DNA from: Amycolatopsis sp. FDAARGOS 1241
Lineage (GTDB): Bacteria > Actinomycetota > Actinomycetes > Mycobacteriales > Pseudonocardiaceae
DNA length: 64,000 bases
NCBI RefSeq assembly: GCF_016889705.1
Contig: NZ_CP069526.1
Location: 6,076,001-6,140,000, forward strand
Reading direction: 5' to 3'
Part shown: one piece after another, positions 35,516 to 44,975 of the stretch
Layout: each line of letters opens with the position of its first letter
How positions within the stretch are numbered: the first letter of the stretch is position 1
Notes under the pieces: generated by a model
Database searches by the model: none
Told to the model about the DNA's origin: nothing
The model's input: the letters and a program-made list of their open reading frames with translations, nothing else
Made by a program: the position numbers and the translations under genes

Positions 35516-36621
35516 TCGCGCAACTGTCCGCGGCCGCGGCGCGCGACGGTGTCGACGTGCGGACGGGCCACCGGGTTCAGCGGCTCATCGTCGATGGCGG
35601 AGTCGACAGCCGGCGCGTCGCCGGCGTCGAGGCCACGACTGCTTCGGGACAGACTGTGCGCGTTCTCGCACGGAAAGGTGTCGTGTTCGCAACGGGCGGT
35701 TTCTCCCACGACGACGATCTGCGGCGCAACCACCTCGGCGTGCCGGCGTACCCGGGATGTGCGGTTCCGACCAACGAAGGAGACTTTCTGCGCATCGCCT
35801 CGTCGATCGGCGCTCAGCTGGGCACGATGAACCACGCGTGGATGTGCCCGGTGCCGCTGGCGGGCGCGGGGCGCGCCGACCTGGTCGGCATGTTCTCCGT
35901 GGCGGGCGACTCGATGATCCTGGTCGACCGCCACGGCCGGCGCGTGGCCAATGAGAAGCTGCCCGACAACGAGTCGGCGCGCACCTTCTTCCGCTGGGAC
36001 CCGGCGACGGGCGCCTACCCGAACCTCGTGCTCGTGCAGCTGTGGGACCAGCGCAGCCAGGACCACTCCGCCAGCACGGAGTACGGCCGCCTCATCGTGC
36101 CGCCCGGCAGCGACGACAGCCACGTCCTCAAGGCCGCGACGCTCGGCGAACTCACCGCGAAGATCCGTGAACGCCTCGCCGGCCTGCACGCGGAGACCGG
36201 CGGCTTCACCCTCGCCGACGACTTCGCTGCCAACCTGCCCTCGACGATCTCGCGGTTCAACCGCTTCGCCGCCAACGGCCGCGACGAGGACTTCGCCCGC
36301 GGCGAGACGGCCATCCAGCTCGTGTTCAACGGCCCGGTGAAGGACGAACCCGGCCGCACCAACCCCACGATGTGGCCGCTGAGCCCCACCGGCCCCTACT
36401 ACGCGGCCCTCGTCACCGGTGGTGTCCTCGACACCAAGGGTGGCCCCCGCACCGGCCCCGACGGCCACGTCCTCGACGACCTCGGCGTCCCCATCCCGGG
36501 CCGCTACGGGGTCGGCAACTGCGTCGCCTCGGCCTCCGGCCGCGCCTACTGGGCCGGCGGCGCCACCCTGGGGCCGATCATCGCTTTCGCTTACCGGACA
36601 GCCAATGCGGTGGGTTCTTGA
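35516..36621 (+). pseudogene. FAD-binding (KstD/fumarate reductase-like) flavoprotein, N-terminus missing
   Basis: A C-terminal part of ~365 residues of the FAD_binding_2 family: GVDVRTGHRVQRLIVDGG, RKGVVFATGGFSHDDDLRRN, GMFSVAGDSMILVDRHGRRV, and the end block GVGNCVASASGRAYWAGGATLGPIIAFAYR, which closes the FAD site in 3-ketosteroid dehydrogenase-like enzymes (only its first 20 residues are diagnostic). The N-terminal GxGxxG dinucleotide-binding segment and any start codon are absent; upstream the frame is simply antisense to the truncated regulator. The family normally has ~500-560 residues. Only the 5' part appears to have been deleted; the remainder looks intact. Confidence 0.78.
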
Positions 36622-36781
36622 CCACCCGCCTGGGTCCACAGTGGCTGTCCGGCCAAGTTGAGCCGAGCTGTCCGCCCACGCGGTCGAGGGGAGCCACGGC
36701 ACCGGGGCAGCCCTTCGAGCCCGCCCCGCGGCGGCCACTGTGGACACCTCGGCCGGACGCCGAGCTGCCCGCCACCGGGCA

Positions 36782-37318
36782 TCAGCCCATGCTCTTCGCG
36801 CCGTCGAGGGATTCGCGGATGATGTCGGCGTGTCCGGAGTGCTGGGCGGTCTCCGCGATGATGTGCATGAACACGCGGCGGGCCGACCAGGCGCCACCGG
36901 GCTCGAACCAAGGGGCCTTCGGCAACGGCTGGGTGGCGGACAGGTCGGGGAGGGTCGCGACGAGCTCGTCCGTGCGGCGGGCGACGGCGTCGTAGTCGGC
37001 GAGCACGCCCGCCAGCGTCTCGCCCGGGAGCATGCGGAACTCGTTCTCGCGCTGGGCGAAGTCGGCCTCGGTCATGGAGTCGAAGTCGCCCATGGCGGAG
37101 GGGCCCTCGACGATGAAGTCGGCCCAGCCGCGCTCCACCGAGGTCACGTGCTTGATCAGGCCGCCGAGGCACAGCTCGCTCGCGGTGGTCCTCAGACCGA
37201 CCTGCTCGTCGGTCAAGTCGCGCGTGGTGAACCGCAGGAAGTGCCGGTGCTTCCCGAGCATCGCCAGCAGGTCCGCGCGCTCGCCGGTGGTCACGTCGGC
37301 GGTGAGGGTCTCGTTCAC
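36782..37318 (-). CDS. DinB-family protein (DUF664 type)
   Basis: A 178-residue four-helix protein of the DinB/YfiT-like fold. The conserved histidines that bind metal are in LGGLIKHVTSVERGW, RRVFMHIIAETAQHSGHADI; the TAQHSGHADI.RE block is the family's clearest signature. GTG 37318 is preceded by AAAGGACG. It diverges from the WYL regulator gene at 37408 across 89 bp that contain a short palindrome, so it may be the regulator's target. The substrate is unknown. Confidence 0.85.
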   Translation of the reverse strand: MNETLTADVTTGERADLLAMLGKHRHFLRFTTRDLTDEQVGLRTTASELCLGGLIKHVTSVERGWADFIVEGPSAMGDFDSMTEADFAQRENEFRMLPGETLAGVLADYDAVARRTDELVATLPDLSATQPLPKAPWFEPGGAWSARRVFMHIIAETAQHSGHADIIRESLDGAKSMG

Positions 37319-37369
37319 GGCTTCGTCCTTTCGTGTTCGGCTGGTAAAACCCAAGGTAAACCCCATTCA

Positions 37370-37384
37370 GGCCACTTTCTGGCC
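37370..37384. promoter_or_regulatory. palindrome between dinB-like and WYL regulator genes
   Basis: GGCCA-CTTTC-TGGCC is a perfect 5-bp inverted repeat in the divergent gap. It lies 24 bp before the WYL regulator ATG. Nearby GGTAAAACCC and GGTAAACCCC are a near-direct repeat 12-13 bp apart. Either could be the operator of the WYL regulator. Confidence 0.35.
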
Positions 37385-37407
37385 GCTATGGGGAAGACTC
37401 TGGGTCC

Positions 37408-38361
37408 ATGGCCAACACGAGTTCGCGGACGCTGCGTCTGCTGTCGCTGCTGCAGACCCACCGCTACTGGCCCGGCGCCGAACTCGCCGAGAAGCTGGGC
37501 GTGTCGATCCGCACGCTGCGCCGCGACGTCGACCGCCTGCGCGAGCTGGGCTACCCGGTGGACGCGCAGCGCGGCGTCGACGGCGGTTACCAGCTCGCGC
37601 CGGGCGCGGCCCTGCCGCCGCTGGTCGTCGACGACGAAGAGGCCGTCGCGCTCGCGGTGGGGCTGCAGGCCGCCGCGCAGAGCTCGGTCGAGGGCCTCGC
37701 GGAGTCGTCGCTGCGGGTCCTGGCGAAACTCGTGCAGGTGATGCCGGCCCGGCTGCGCCGCCGGGTCGACGCGCTGCGCGCCATGACCGTGCCGTTCAGC
37801 TGGAACGGCAGCACCGGCGCCGACGTCGATCCGGGCGTGCTCACCGCGGTGGCCCTCGCCTGCCGGGACAGCGAACGGCTGCGGTTCGCCTACGTCGCCG
37901 CCGGTGGCGCGGCCACGCGACGGCACGTCGAACCGCTGCGGCTCGTGCCGGTGGGCCGCCGCTGGTACCTCGTCGCCTACGACCTCCAGCGGCACGGCTG
38001 GCGCAGCTTCCGCGTCGACCGGATCACCGGGCCGGAGGGCACGGGCGCCCGCTTCCGCCCGCGCCGGCTGCCCGCGGACGACGCCGCCGAGTTCGTGCGC
38101 GCCCGCCTGGTCACCGTGCCGCGGCCCTATCGGGTCGAGGCCGTCGTCGAGGCCCCGGCCGCCGTCGTACGGCAGCGGATCGGGCAGTGGACCGCGGTCG
38201 AAGAGCTCGAACCGGGCCGCTGCCGGGTGCTGATGACCGCCGATGCCCTGGAGTGGCCCACGTTCGCGCTCGGCGCCGTCGCCGCCGACTTCCACATCGT
38301 CGAGCCTGCCGAGCTGCGCGACCGGGTGCGGGAATGGGGTGCGAGATTCGGCCGTGCGTGA
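37408..38361 (+). CDS. YafY-type HTH/WYL-domain transcriptional regulator
   Basis: A 317-residue regulator. Residues ~5-60 are a DeoR-like HTH_11 domain (RLLSLLQTHRYWPGAELAEK, SIRTLRRDVDRLRELGYPV). Residues ~145-210 are the WYL domain (RHVEPLRLVPVGRRWYLVAY), followed by the WCX C-terminal part. WYL domains bind ligands such as nucleotides or single-stranded nucleic acids. It is divergent from the DinB-like gene and 37 bp upstream of a VOC-family gene, and probably controls one or both. Confidence 0.9.
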   Translation: MANTSSRTLRLLSLLQTHRYWPGAELAEKLGVSIRTLRRDVDRLRELGYPVDAQRGVDGGYQLAPGAALPPLVVDDEEAVALAVGLQAAAQSSVEGLAESSLRVLAKLVQVMPARLRRRVDALRAMTVPFSWNGSTGADVDPGVLTAVALACRDSERLRFAYVAAGGAATRRHVEPLRLVPVGRRWYLVAYDLQRHGWRSFRVDRITGPEGTGARFRPRRLPADDAAEFVRARLVTVPRPYRVEAVVEAPAAVVRQRIGQWTAVEELEPGRCRVLMTADALEWPTFALGAVAADFHIVEPAELRDRVREWGARFGRA

Positions 38362-38398
38362 CCCTTCGCGGCGTAAGGTGGCAGGCCGGGAGGCGGCC

Positions 38399-38797
38399 AT
38401 GGCCACAGTCAGCGTCCGCTACATCGTCGACGACGTCGACGCCGCGATCGCGTTCTACCGCGACCACCTCGGGTTCACCGAGGTGATGCACCCCGCCCCG
38501 GCCTTCGCGATGCTCGCCCGCGGCGACCTGCGCCTCGTGCTCAGCGCCCCGGGCGGCGGGCCCGGCGGCGGCCAGGCGATGCCCGACGGCCGCGTCCCCG
38601 AACCCGGCGGCTGGAACCGCTTCGCCCTCCAGGTCGACGACCTGAACACCGTGGTGGCCCGCCTGCGCGCCGACGGCGTGCCCTTCCGCAGCGACGTCAT
38701 CGAAGGCATCGGCGGACGCCAGGCCCTCGTCGACGACCCGGCGGGCAACCCGGTCGAGCTCTTCCAGCCGACCCGCGCCGAAGCCCGGCTCGGCTGA
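38399..38797 (+). CDS. VOC-superfamily (glyoxalase/bleomycin resistance-like) protein
   Basis: A 132-residue protein with two beta-alpha-beta-beta-beta repeats of the vicinal oxygen chelate fold. DDVDAAIAFYRDHLGFTEVM opens the first half, DDLNTVVARLRADGVPF the second, and DDPAGNPVELFQP is the conserved end. GGGAGG precedes the ATG. Members bind a metal and act as lyases, dioxygenases or drug-binding proteins; a specific activity cannot be given. It follows the WYL regulator on the same strand. Confidence 0.87.
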   Translation: MATVSVRYIVDDVDAAIAFYRDHLGFTEVMHPAPAFAMLARGDLRLVLSAPGGGPGGGQAMPDGRVPEPGGWNRFALQVDDLNTVVARLRADGVPFRSDVIEGIGGRQALVDDPAGNPVELFQPTRAEARLG

Positions 38798-38946
38798 ACC
38801 GGGCTGCGCGCCGCCCGGGCGGAAACAGCCTGGCCGGACCAACCCGCGTCGGTAGCCGGCCGGGAGCCGGCTGTCTGCGCACGGAGGCGACCGCACACCG
38901 GGCTCCACCGGGGCACCCTCAGACCGTCAGCATCGGACGAACGCCG

Positions 38947-38984
38947 GGGCTTGCCCGCAGCGCGGAAGCGCCGCGGACAAGCCC
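38947..38984. terminator. imperfect hairpin terminator between convergent genes
   Basis: GGGCTTGCCCGCAG (38947-38960) and CCGCGGACAAGCCC (38971-38984) pair over 14 positions with two mismatches around a 10-base loop. It lies between the VOC gene and the end of the convergent amidohydrolase gene, in the 246-bp gap 38798-39043, which otherwise holds nothing recognisable. Confidence 0.55.
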
Positions 38985-39043
38985 ACGCCGGGCTCGCTCA
39001 CACCGGCGAGCAAGCCCGGCCACGAAAGGCTTCCCGGCCCCGC

Positions 39044-40234
39044 TCAGCAACACGCCGAGGCCGCCACCGAAGTCGGCTCCCAACCCCACGGATGCGGGGG
39101 CTCGCCCGGTTCCACCACGGCACCCGCGCGCACCGTCAGCACCGGCACGAACGCCCGGTCCAGCCGCAGCGCGGCACCCGTCGAGTCGGACACCGACCAG
39201 TCGCCGGAGGCAAGGGAGAGGACCGACAGGTCCGCGGGGCGGCCGACGGCCAGGCGGCCGGCGCGGTCCGCGATGCCGGCGGCCGCCGCGGGGCCGGCGG
39301 TGGCCATCGTGAGCACCTCCGGCACGTCGAACCCCAAGGCGAGGTAACGGCTCATCACCTCGGTGAGGCTGAAGACGATCTCCCCGTGCCCGGTCAGTGT
39401 CAGGTCGGTGCTCACGGCGTGCAGCGGCAGGCCCTGGTCGAGCACACGGCGGGCGACGTCGAACGACAGGTTCTTGCAGCCGTGCGCGGAATCGAACAGC
39501 ACGCCGCGCTCGGCGGCCGCCCGGGCTTCGGGCAGGAGCTTGCCGTCGGCGTCCAGCACTCCGCCCGGGTTGGCGGTGAAGACGTGCGTGACGATGTCGC
39601 CCGCGTCCAGCAGCTCCAGCGTCTCCGGGCCGACGCTCGGGCCGGCCAGCCCGCCGATGTCACCGACGTGCACCATCAGCGGCACGCCCGCCTCACGCGC
39701 CACCGTGCGCGCGGTCCGCAGCATCGCCAGACCCGGCCCCTGCAACGCCGGAGAAACCACGCGCACCTTGATCCCGCGCACGAGCCCCGCGGACGAGCTC
39801 AGCACGCGCCGGACACCGTCCGGATCAAGGTCGTCCGCTGTGGTCACATCGGGCTTGACCGCGAGCCCGCGTCGTCCGATGTGGACGAAGGGGACGACCT
39901 CGGTGCGGGCTCCGGGCAGCAGCGCGGCGAACTCCGCGAAGTTCTCCGGGCCGGAGCTGCCCGCGTCGACCACGGTCGTCACCCCGGACAGGACACCGGC
40001 GACGTCCGGGTCGATGCTCAGCGCCGAACCGGGCGCGAACACGTGCGTGTGCAGGTCGACGAGACCGGCGGCGACGAGACTGCCGGTCACGTCCACCACC
40101 CGGCCCGCACCGGCGCGGTCCAGGTCGCGCCCGATCGCCGTGATGACCGACCCGGTCACCGCGACGTCGAGCCGCCCCGACAGCCCGGCGCCCGCGTCGA
40201 CGACCTCACCACCGGCGAGCAGCAAGTCCGTCAC
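39044..40234 (-). CDS. amidohydrolase/deacetylase-family metallohydrolase
   Basis: A 396-residue TIM-barrel metal hydrolase related to dihydroorotases and the EF_0837/AHA_3915 group. Metal ligands expected for a binuclear centre are present: HTH in GLVDLHTHVF (His62, His64), a carboxylated-lysine candidate Lys156 in RGIKVRVV, His189 in LMVHVGD, His217 in IVTHVF and Asp277 in VSTDLT. It probably cleaves an amide, lactam or N-acyl bond in the cytoplasm. The GTG start overlaps the CoA-ligase stop (GTGA), so it is the last gene of the transporter-crotonase-ligase operon. Confidence 0.85.
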   Translation of the reverse strand: MTDLLLAGGEVVDAGAGLSGRLDVAVTGSVITAIGRDLDRAGAGRVVDVTGSLVAAGLVDLHTHVFAPGSALSIDPDVAGVLSGVTTVVDAGSSGPENFAEFAALLPGARTEVVPFVHIGRRGLAVKPDVTTADDLDPDGVRRVLSSSAGLVRGIKVRVVSPALQGPGLAMLRTARTVAREAGVPLMVHVGDIGGLAGPSVGPETLELLDAGDIVTHVFTANPGGVLDADGKLLPEARAAAERGVLFDSAHGCKNLSFDVARRVLDQGLPLHAVSTDLTLTGHGEIVFSLTEVMSRYLALGFDVPEVLTMATAGPAAAAGIADRAGRLAVGRPADLSVLSLASGDWSVSDSTGAALRLDRAFVPVLTVRAGAVVEPGEPPHPWGWEPTSVAASACC

Positions 40235-42369
40235 CGAGGCACCTCCGCGGCGTCACTCACGACCACCAGCCCGTCGAGGGGCACCGCGCGCTGCGCCGTC
40301 ACCGAGACCGGGTTGAGCTCCAGCACGAACCCCGTCCACGGCAGCCGTTCGACGAACCGCGCGAACCGCACCAGGAACGCCACCGCCCGCGCGCCCGCGT
40401 CCGAAAGGGACAAGCCCTTCGCCTTGCCGGTGGTCCGCAGTCGGCGCAGCAACGCCAGCGCCGCGGCTTCGTCGAGCGGGGCCAGCGCGAAGCTGACATC
40501 GTCGATCAGCTCGGTCGCCACGCCCCCGGCGCCGCATGAAACCACCGGGCCGAACACCGGGTCGCGGAACCCGGACACGAGCAGTTCCGTGCCACCCACG
40601 GCGGACTGCTGCACGAGCACGCCGATCAGGTCCGCGCCGAGCGCATCCGTGCGCGCCGCGAACTCCCGGAACACCTGTTCCGCCGTCGCGCGGTCGGCGA
40701 CGCCCAGCCGCACCAGCCCCGCCGCCGCGCGGTGCGTGATCTGCGGCGACAACGCTTTCAGCACCACCGGGAAGCCCAGTTTCTCCGCCAGCGCCCCGGC
40801 TTCCTCGGCGGACTTCGCGGTTTCGCCGCGCAGCACGTCGAAGCCCGCCTCCGCCAGCAACCGGTGCACGTCGTGCTCGGCGATCACGTCACCGCTCGCC
40901 ACCGCGGGCAGCGCCGTGTCCTGCACAGGGGTCACCAGGCCCGGCGCGTCGGCCAGCACCGCGCGCGAAACGGCGTCGTCCACCTGGAGCGGCCGCGTCA
41001 GCAGGCCCAGGGTCTCCACGGCCGCGCGCTGGTCGGTGAACACGTGGATCCCCGCGTCGGCGTACAGCTTCGCCGCGTCCGGAGTGGTCGCGCGCGAGTA
41101 CACCGCGACCGCCAGATCCCCGCGCCGGTGCAGGTCGATCACGGGACCGGCGATGTCGCGGGGATGCACACTCTCCCCCACGCTGAACTGCGTGAGCAGC
41201 ACGTCCGCCTCCCCCGAGCGGCCCAGTGCGTCCAAAGTGGATGGCAGCTGCAGCCGCCACTTGTCCTGGACATACGCCTCCGGCGTGAGGTCCACCGGAT
41301 TCTTCGTCGACGCGATCTCCGGCATGGTCGGCGCGATCGCCGCCCGCGTCTCCTCCGACAGGGCCGGCACCTCCAGCCCGGCCAGCGCGCACTGGTCCGA
41401 CGCCAGCACCCCGGCGCCACCGCCGTGGCCCATGATCACGACGCGGCGCCCGCGCAGCGGCGGCAGGCCGGCCCGGCCGTGCAGGTAACCCGCGGTTTCG
41501 AGCAGTTGCTCCACGGAGCGCACCTGCACGGCGCCCTCCGCTTCCAGCAAGGCGTCCCACACGCGCGTCTCGCCCGCCAGCGCGCCGGTGTGCGCGGCGA
41601 TGGCCGCCGCGCTCGCGGCCGAGTGACCGACCTTCAGCACGAGCACCGGCTTGCCGAGTTCCCGCGCGCGGCGCAGCATCGCCGCGAACCGGGCGCCGTC
41701 GCGCACACCTTCCAGGTACGCCAGCACGATCTCCGTGCCGGGATCCTCGACCACGGTCTCGAGCAGGTCCACGACCCCGAGGTCGACCTCGTTACCGGTG
41801 CTGATCATGTACCGGAAACCGATGCCGGACTCCTGCGACCACGCGTGCGCGTTCGCCGCGAGCCCTCCGCTCTGGCTGACCATGGCGATGCCGCTCGTGA
41901 GCAGCCGGTCGGTGCCGCGCAGCCAGGTGGCGAACGTGCCGGTGAAGCCGACGGCCGTGTTCACCACGCCGAGGCAGTTCGGCCCGATCATCCGCACGCC
42001 GGTCGACCGCACGACCTCGGCGAGTTCCGCTTGCAGCCGTTCGCCTTCGGCCCCGTTTTCGCTGAACCCGCCGGCCCACGCGATCGCGCCGGGGACGCCG
42101 GCGTCGTGCAGCTCACGCACCACGCCGGCGACGTTCGCCGCGCCGAGGCCGATGATCGCGACGTCCACATCGGACGGGAGCTCGGCCACGGATCGCACGG
42201 CCGGGTAGCCGGCCACCGTCTCCGCCGTGGGGTGCACGGGGTGCACCTCGCCGGCGAAGCCGAACTTCCGCATGAGCGCGGCGGCCGCGCCGCCGCGGTT
42301 GCCCGGCCGGTCGCTCGCGCCGACGACCGCGACCGAGCGCGGCGCAAGCAGTCGCTGCAGCGGGGTCAC
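40231..42369 (-). CDS. NDP-forming acyl-CoA synthetase (acetate-CoA ligase family)
   Basis: A 712-residue fused alpha-beta ligase that makes an acyl-CoA while converting ATP to ADP. Order: CoA-binding domain (~5-105; APRSVAVVGASDRPGN), succinyl-CoA-ligase-like domains (~130-460) with phosphohistidine His260 in AAHTGALAGE, and an ATP-grasp domain at the end (~490-712; GFPVVLKALSPQITHR, LELNPVSVT). GTG 42369 overlaps the stop of the crotonase gene, and its own stop overlaps the amidohydrolase start, so all three are translationally coupled. The acid substrate is unknown; the operon suggests a product of the imported solute. Confidence 0.9.
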   Translation of the reverse strand: MTPLQRLLAPRSVAVVGASDRPGNRGGAAAALMRKFGFAGEVHPVHPTAETVAGYPAVRSVAELPSDVDVAIIGLGAANVAGVVRELHDAGVPGAIAWAGGFSENGAEGERLQAELAEVVRSTGVRMIGPNCLGVVNTAVGFTGTFATWLRGTDRLLTSGIAMVSQSGGLAANAHAWSQESGIGFRYMISTGNEVDLGVVDLLETVVEDPGTEIVLAYLEGVRDGARFAAMLRRARELGKPVLVLKVGHSAASAAAIAAHTGALAGETRVWDALLEAEGAVQVRSVEQLLETAGYLHGRAGLPPLRGRRVVIMGHGGGAGVLASDQCALAGLEVPALSEETRAAIAPTMPEIASTKNPVDLTPEAYVQDKWRLQLPSTLDALGRSGEADVLLTQFSVGESVHPRDIAGPVIDLHRRGDLAVAVYSRATTPDAAKLYADAGIHVFTDQRAAVETLGLLTRPLQVDDAVSRAVLADAPGLVTPVQDTALPAVASGDVIAEHDVHRLLAEAGFDVLRGETAKSAEEAGALAEKLGFPVVLKALSPQITHRAAAGLVRLGVADRATAEQVFREFAARTDALGADLIGVLVQQSAVGGTELLVSGFRDPVFGPVVSCGAGGVATELIDDVSFALAPLDEAAALALLRRLRTTGKAKGLSLSDAGARAVAFLVRFARFVERLPWTGFVLELNPVSVTAQRAVPLDGLVVVSDAAEVPR

Positions 42370-43187
42370 TTGCCCTGCCACACAGGTGAACGGCGCTCGA
42401 CGAACGCGCGGCTGCCTTCCTTCGAGTCGTCGGTGGCGGCGACGTCGCGGTCGAGCTGGCGTGTGTACTCGTCCAGCGCCGGGTTGAGCGAAGCGATGCG
42501 GTACACGCGCGTCGCGGCCTGCACGGCGCTCGGCGAACCGGCGACGACCATCGCCGCGAGCTCCTCGGCCTTCGCCATGATCTCGTTCTGCGGGGCGACC
42601 TTGTTCACGATGCCCTGGCTGTAGCAGTCCTCGGCGGTCAGCCGGCCGTTGCACAGCGTCAGGTACGCGGCGGTCGCGCGCGGCAGCGCGAGGAACTTGG
42701 CCTGCGGTGAGCCGAGCCGTCCGACGTTGGTGTGCTGGTCGCCGAGCCACGCGTCGTCGGCCATCACCCGCAGCTGGCACTGCATCACCAGCGTCAGGCC
42801 CACACCGACGGCGAATCCGTTGACCGCGGCGATGAGCGGCTTGTCGAGGTTGGCGTCGTACGGCATCCCGCCGCCGCCCCAGAAGTATTCGGGGTTCGAC
42901 GGGTCCTCGTGCGGCGTCTGCTCACCGCGCGCCTGGTAGCCGGCCAGGAACTTGATGTCGCGTCCGGCGCAGAACGCCTTGCCGGCGCCGGTGAGGATGC
43001 CGACGCGCACGTCCGGGTCGCGCTGCATGTCGAGCCACACGCGGCGCAGTTCGCGGTAGGCGTAGGTGTGCAGGGCGTTGCGCACCTCGGGCCGGTTGAT
43101 CGTGATGTACGCGACGTGGCCCTTCTTCTCGTAGAGCACGTGCTCGAGGTCGCGCGGTGCGGTGGACGGGTCGTACGTGCCGGACAT
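42366..43187 (-). CDS. enoyl-CoA hydratase/isomerase (crotonase) family protein
   Basis: A 273-residue crotonase-fold protein. Signatures: VAYITINRPEVRNAL (CoA-binding), the oxyanion-hole segment GAGKAFCAGRDIKFLAGY, and KPLIAAVNGFAVGVGLTLVM for the second oxyanion NH. The usual catalytic glutamate of hydratases (VKLGL.P..G) is replaced by QHTNVGRLGSPQAKF, so it may be a hydrolase, lyase or isomerase variant rather than a true hydratase. TGGAGA precedes the ATG, and it starts 38 bp after the ABC ATPase gene, so it likely belongs to the transporter operon. Its stop overlaps the CoA-ligase start. Confidence 0.85.
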   Translation of the reverse strand: MSGTYDPSTAPRDLEHVLYEKKGHVAYITINRPEVRNALHTYAYRELRRVWLDMQRDPDVRVGILTGAGKAFCAGRDIKFLAGYQARGEQTPHEDPSNPEYFWGGGGMPYDANLDKPLIAAVNGFAVGVGLTLVMQCQLRVMADDAWLGDQHTNVGRLGSPQAKFLALPRATAAYLTLCNGRLTAEDCYSQGIVNKVAPQNEIMAKAEELAAMVVAGSPSAVQAATRVYRIASLNPALDEYTRQLDRDVAATDDSKEGSRAFVERRSPVWQGK

Positions 43188-43225
43188 CGGTCTCCAGTCG
43201 TCGGGCGGATCGGGAATTCGGGGGG

Positions 43226-44018
<793 letters not shown>

Positions 44019-44035
<17 letters not shown>

Positions 44036-44975
44036 CGGCGTCTCCTTCCGTGGCGGCTTCGGCGGTGACGGCCGCGTCCGTGGTGCGGACGCGCCGGCGG
44101 TAGGCGCTGGTCCGCCGCTCGAGGTACCGCTGGCCGAGGCTCGCCAGGCTCGTGAGCACGAGGTACCAGATCGACGCGACGAACAGCATCTCCATCGTGG
44201 CGAGGTTCTGAGACGCGATCTGCTCGGCGACGCCCAGCACCTCGGTGCCGGCGATGGCGTACACGAGCGAGGTGGACTTCAGCAGCAGCACGAACGTGCT
44301 CCCGGCGGGCGGGATCATCACGGGGATCGCCTGCGGCAGCACGACTTTGCGTTCGATCTGCCACGGGCTCAGGCCCATTGCCGCGGCCGCTTCGCGCTGC
44401 GACTCCGACACCGACTGCGTGCCGGCCCGCACGATCTCCGCGAGGTACGCGCCCTGCTCCAGCGACAGCGCCACGCCTCCGGCGACCATCGGCACGAGCA
44501 CGGAGTTCGTGGACACCGACCAGAAGCTGAGGTCCGTGAACGGGATGCCGATGCCCAGCTTCGGCAGGAACAACGCGAAGTTGCCGAAGATCAGGATGAA
44601 CACGATCAGCGGCACGCTGCGGAAGAACCACACGTAGAGCCAGCTCGCCGTGCGCGCCACCGGGTTGCGGCTGACCCGCGCGTACCCGACGACCACACCG
44701 ATCACCGAGGCGAACACGAACGACACCACGGCGAGCGCGATCGCGCCGAGCACGCCTTCGAGGATGCGCCAGTCGAACAGGTACCGGGCGATCACGTCGA
44801 GGTGGATGTTGTCGTTGTGCAGCAGCGTGTTCAGGATGATCAGCAGCACGATCGCCAGCGCGAGCCACGAGACGATCCGGCCCACGGGCGAGCGCACCGC
44901 GTGGTGCTGCGGGATCGGGTCGGCCCGCGTGAACCGCGGCCCGGGGTGGGTTTCCGTGGTCATTCCGGCACTCAC
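44019..44975 (-). CDS. polar amino acid-type ABC transporter permease
   Basis: A 318-residue inner membrane protein with about five to six helices. It contains the HisMQ-type cytoplasmic coupling motif [20 protein letters not shown] followed by [17 protein letters not shown] (EAA loop) and the FFRSVPLIV segment typical of the family. A single permease implies a homodimer. GTG 44975 overlaps the stop of the binding-protein gene (GTGA). The C-terminal ~35 residues are hydrophilic and overlap the ATPase start. Confidence 0.92.

Noticed and set aside
34972..36621. A 549-residue plus-strand flavoprotein starting at 34972.
   Set aside because: Its first ~180 codons are antisense to the Fis-type regulator remnant and carry no FAD-binding motif, so there is no real N-terminus.
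38951..41488. An 845-codon plus-strand frame.
   Set aside because: Antisense to the amidohydrolase and CoA-ligase genes; composition is Ser/Arg/Thr/Ala-rich without motifs.
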